Shown here in pieces: positions 61,577 through 64,000 of a stretch of 64,000 bases of DNA. Each line of letters starts with the position of its first letter. Position 1 is the first letter of the stretch. This stretch comes from Niabella sp. (lineage in GTDB: Bacteria > Bacteroidota > Bacteroidia > Chitinophagales > Chitinophagaceae), in contig JAPUDO010000120.1 in the NCBI GenBank assembly GCA_027493055.1, positions 81,910 through 145,909 of the forward strand, in the 5' to 3' direction. Under the pieces are notes generated by a model. It saw nothing but the letters and a program-made list of their open reading frames with translations. It was not told the DNA's origin and did no database searches. A program made the translations under genes and the position numbers.

Positions 61577-62707
61577 TCATAACGCACCTATATAAGTTAC
61601 TGTTGTGCCATCAACATAAAAAATATGCTTGTTGGTAAGATCAGCAAAATCTCCCTGGTTAACAATAAACTGAATATTGTCCGATGTCCAGGATTTGATG
61701 GGCTGAATAACAGATTTTGTTCTTGCGCTCCAGGTAGCATTATCTGCCAGCTCTATGCGTTTTGTGTCGAAATCAACAAAAGGTTGTGCCCAACCGACAA
61801 ACTGATCTGGTAACATCTCCTCTATTGTGTTGCCTAGCAAGCCATACCGGAGTGTGCAATTAGAACCCAGATGTCCAGTCATGATACCGTTATACCCGTT
61901 CGATTCGTCTGTCAAAGGGTTTCCATCAACAAGTATCTGATACGAATCATTAGTGAAGTCAAAAAGCATCTCAAAGCGAATCCATTTATCGTCTACTTCA
62001 AATTTTTGGTCGGCCCATCCTGGCAGATAGCCATCTTTTACCCATTCGGTCCTCCAGTTAAATTGGGTACCTGCTTTTTTCGCAATCCAAAAGTCGTGGT
62101 TAATTCTTACATCAGAAGGGTCCAGATCGCCTCTGCGCCAAAAGAATCTGGCGAATTTTCCGGTGCTTTGTGCTCGAAAAACTCTCAGGTAAAATCCAAC
62201 GTGTAGATGGGATTTTACTCCAACATTTTGGAAAAGATTAAAGTTTCTCAATCTGGAATTTTTGGGAAATAAGGCCTTGATGTCATCATTGTTATGCCGT
62301 TTGGCAAATTTCCCTGAGGGGGTGGGGCCACCGGTCATAGATATCGTAACACCCGATTCGGCTGCCTGGCTGTTAAAATCATCGGAGGTTATTATCGGGT
62401 AAATTCCGCCTGTATGGGCTAGCCAGCCTGCTTTTGTGTTTGTAGCCGGCACTTCTGTAGTTGCCGAATCAAAATCGGTGAAACGGTGGTGCATGTGCCT
62501 GTGACCTGCGAAAGTGTAGTTGGCTGTATTATTATCTTCCTTGGTGCCGGATCCGGCCACAACTATACTCTTTAATGAGCCATGAGTATAAGTTGGCGGT
62601 GGCGGCACTTCTTCTTCAGGATCATCTACTACAGGCACAGAAGTTTTTGAGCAAGAGGCGATGTAAATCGCAGGAGCAAGCGCGAAGCAAAAAAGAACTT
62701 TTTTCAT
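61577..62707 (-). CDS. Lipoprotein of unknown function, possibly a ConA-like/lyase-like protein
   Basis: The 376-residue product has a lipoprotein signal (IASC, Cys about residue 19), a Glu/Pro-rich linker (EEEVPPPP) and a beta-rich domain. Segments such as SHLHVGFYLRVFRAQSTGKFARFFWRRG, WIRFEMLFDFTNDSYQILVDGNPLT and FDTKRIELADNATWSA read like the jelly-roll (ConA-like) folds of polysaccharide lyases and carbohydrate-binding proteins. No catalytic site can be assigned. The start is ATG at 62707. It is isolated in a region of decayed sequence, between the hairpins and the IS4 copy. Confidence 0.7.
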   Translation of the reverse strand: MKKVLFCFALAPAIYIASCSKTSVPVVDDPEEEVPPPPTYTHGSLKSIVVAGSGTKEDNNTANYTFAGHRHMHHRFTDFDSATTEVPATNTKAGWLAHTGGIYPIITSDDFNSQAAESGVTISMTGGPTPSGKFAKRHNNDDIKALFPKNSRLRNFNLFQNVGVKSHLHVGFYLRVFRAQSTGKFARFFWRRGDLDPSDVRINHDFWIAKKAGTQFNWRTEWVKDGYLPGWADQKFEVDDKWIRFEMLFDFTNDSYQILVDGNPLTDESNGYNGIMTGHLGSNCTLRYGLLGNTIEEMLPDQFVGWAQPFVDFDTKRIELADNATWSARTKSVIQPIKSWTSDNIQFIVNQGDFADLTNKHIFYVDGTTVTYIGAL

Positions 62708-63166
62708 TTTTGATTTTTAATGGTGAAGCAATTGTTTTTCAAAATCTTATTTTATAAAGATATATAAAAATGAAATGAAAGAAAAATATTTTTTTTTCAT
62801 TATTATTTTTTATATACTTTTTTGTCTATATAAGAATATTATTTAGAGTACGGAATTTTTCATGCATTACAACCCATTATTTATCTTTTTTACACTAATA
62901 TTTTTTGATATTTAATTTAAAATTAAAATTATAAGGTTTTGAAATTATTGTATAATTCGTTCTTTCAAATCCTTATTTTAAAATTAGATTCGTTCTATAG
63001 TTTAGGTGCAGGTATTACAGGTAGAATACTTTCGTCAGACTTGATCGCTACAGGTTTACATCGGTGTGATTTAAACGTTGTTGCTTTTTCAAAGATGAAA
63101 TGGAGGATTGGGAAAAGAAGGAGTAGGGTATATGATACGAATCATTGTTGTCCGACAAAAAAATTA
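62708..63166. other. AT-rich upstream region of the lipoprotein gene and IS flank
   Basis: The first 200 bp are very AT-rich and probably hold the promoter of the lipoprotein gene. A TTG-initiated frame at 62939-63181 (80 codons) has no recognisable content. TTGTCCGACAAAAAA near 63148 may mark the left end of the IS4 element, but no matching right end is in the window. Confidence 0.35.
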
Positions 63167-63193
63167 GGGGCGGCGTTATAGCCCCCCTTTTTT
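63167..63193 (+). terminator. Terminator-like hairpin ahead of the IS4 transposase
   Basis: GGGGC (63167-63171) and GCCCC (63181-63185) form a short GC stem with a 9-nt loop, followed by CC and six T. It may protect the element from read-through, as many IS ends do. Confidence 0.5.
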
Positions 63194-63229
63194 AATAGTT
63201 TGCAGGTTACCACACGTGTAAACTATCAT

Positions 63230-64000
63230 GAACCAAAGCAAATCGCTATTATAAACGGCTACATTTCTACGAACATTTTATCAGTATGCTGTATTGTGTG
63301 CTGTCCGTATGTATATCACTGCGTGAGATTGTAAGCGGGCTGAGCATTGCCGAAGGTAAGCTCAATCATCTGGGCATTGATTATGTGCTGCCACGCAGCA
63401 CCCTTAGTGACGGCAACAGCCAACGGTCGTAAGAAGGGTGGTATCAAGAAAAACACGGTGATACAGGCCGCTTCGCTGATGCCCTCGTTCATACAATTTG
63501 ATGCCGCGGCGGACAGCGACCAGCGCATCAACAAAAAGCTAAGCCTGCCCGAAGGATTTTACATTGTTTTTGACAAAGGATACAACAATTATGCACAATT
63601 TGCCGCGTTCACCCATGCAGGCATTTACTTCATTACCCGGCAAAAAGACAATGCTGTCTTCACCGATGTAACAGAATGCCTGCATGATGACAGCTCGCCA
63701 GATAACATACTCAAAGAAGCTGTGATAGAACAGGTATGTAAAGATGTACAAGGCAAACCTCAAATCCTTCGCCTTCGCCGCATAGGCTGGTGGGATGATC
63801 AAAAGCAGCGCAGCTTTGAATTCATCACCAATAATTTTGAGCTGGATGCAACTACTATAGCACTTCTTTATAAATACAGACGGAAGATTGAACTGTTTTT
63901 TAAGAAACTGAAGCAAAACTTTCCGCTACAATACTTTGTGGGCGACAATCAAAATGCCATTGAAATACAGATATGGGTATCTATTATAGCTTTACTGTTG
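63230..64000 (+). pseudogene. IS4-family transposase, internally deleted, 3' end cut by the window edge
   Basis: From about 63232 the frame reads NRYYKRLHFYEHFISMLYCV and SLREIVSGLS, and then RSTLSDGN near 63410, the N-terminal part of a DUF4372-type IS4 transposase. The next codons run into a stop. In another frame the protein resumes with NGRKKGGIKKNTVIQA and continues through FIVFDKGY-type DDE sequence (VFDKGYNNYAQF, catalytic Asp) and YRRKIELFFKKLKQNFPLQYF (catalytic Glu region) to the window edge. Between the two parts about 80 residues, including the first catalytic Asp, are missing. The start of the transposase is also lost, as a stop lies just before NRYYKR. The copy cannot transpose by itself. 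Confidence 0.85.

Noticed and set aside
62939-63181. An 80-codon frame with TTG start next to the IS4 copy
   Set aside because: It ends inside the terminator-like hairpin and has no family likeness. It is probably IS flank sequence.
1-64000. CRISPR arrays, rRNA genes and prophage
   Set aside because: No regularly spaced repeats, no rRNA sequence and no phage structural genes were seen.

Overview
The window comes from a Bacteroidota chromosome, most likely family Chitinophagaceae. Supporting signs are an AT-leaning base composition, few Shine-Dalgarno sites, promoters of the TTG-N~20-TAnnTTTG type (clearest at 57522-57552), a partial flexirubin/aryl-polyene cluster, a surface protein with a DUF285 repeat, many small lipoproteins, a Bacteroidota-type ThuA protein and an IS4 (DUF4372-type) transposase. 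No rRNA, complete tRNA or CRISPR array was found. The genus cannot be fixed from the sequence alone.

Layout. 1-4909 (minus strand) is the edge of an aryl-polyene/flexirubin operon: methyltransferase (cut by the window edge), ketosynthase, thioesterase, secreted protein, dehydratase and LpxL-like acyltransferase. 5059-11056 holds a DUF285 surface protein, a membrane AraC regulator, an MscS channel, an exported thioredoxin-like protein and a MerR regulator with an acidic tandem repeat. 11057-12512 has no convincing protein gene. It carries three copies of a small transcription unit (promoter, about 95-125 nt, strong terminator) that I read as a small-RNA family.

12513-19667 is the most interesting region. 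It has an ECF sigma factor with an overlapping membrane anti-sigma/TPR gene. Divergent from these are a PKD/beta-rich envelope protein and a membrane-anchored TPR-CHAT protease, followed by a lipoprotein gene. The PKD-CHAT operon and the lipoprotein gene are preceded by the same two-part element, GGGGTAACAA-N14-GATATAC. A third copy with N15 lies inside the sigma gene, upstream of the anti-sigma gene. I infer that this is the cognate ECF promoter and that the five genes form one envelope-signalling regulon built around a CHAT protease.

19668-36067: REP-like hairpins, a small membrane protein, a SWIM-SNF2 helicase, RecO, an MMPL exporter, a CBM48-HhH protein, a ThuA protein and a complete RND efflux operon (adaptor, pump, outer-membrane factor). 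36122-49988: two YceI-like proteins flanking an outer-membrane barrel, a ribosome hibernation factor, a Y-family polymerase behind a 12-bp inverted repeat, a YugP-type protease, RadA, ComF, glutathione peroxidase, ComB-like phosphatase, GcvT, a class-A beta-lactamase-fold protein, a broken Fic gene and a fatty-acid hydroxylase-like protein. 50038-60872: a DUF2400 protein, a Fic protein whose catalytic His is Arg, a secreted PepSY-like protein, two DUF2911 proteins, ACP phosphodiesterase, a Uma2 nuclease, a DUF4256 protein, a deoxyhypusine-synthase-like protein and a 1083-residue protein probably of the PPi-type PEP carboxykinase family. 60873-64000 is a decaying region: a frameshifted signal-peptide gene remnant, long hairpins, one lipoprotein gene and an IS4 transposase broken by an internal deletion and cut by the window edge.
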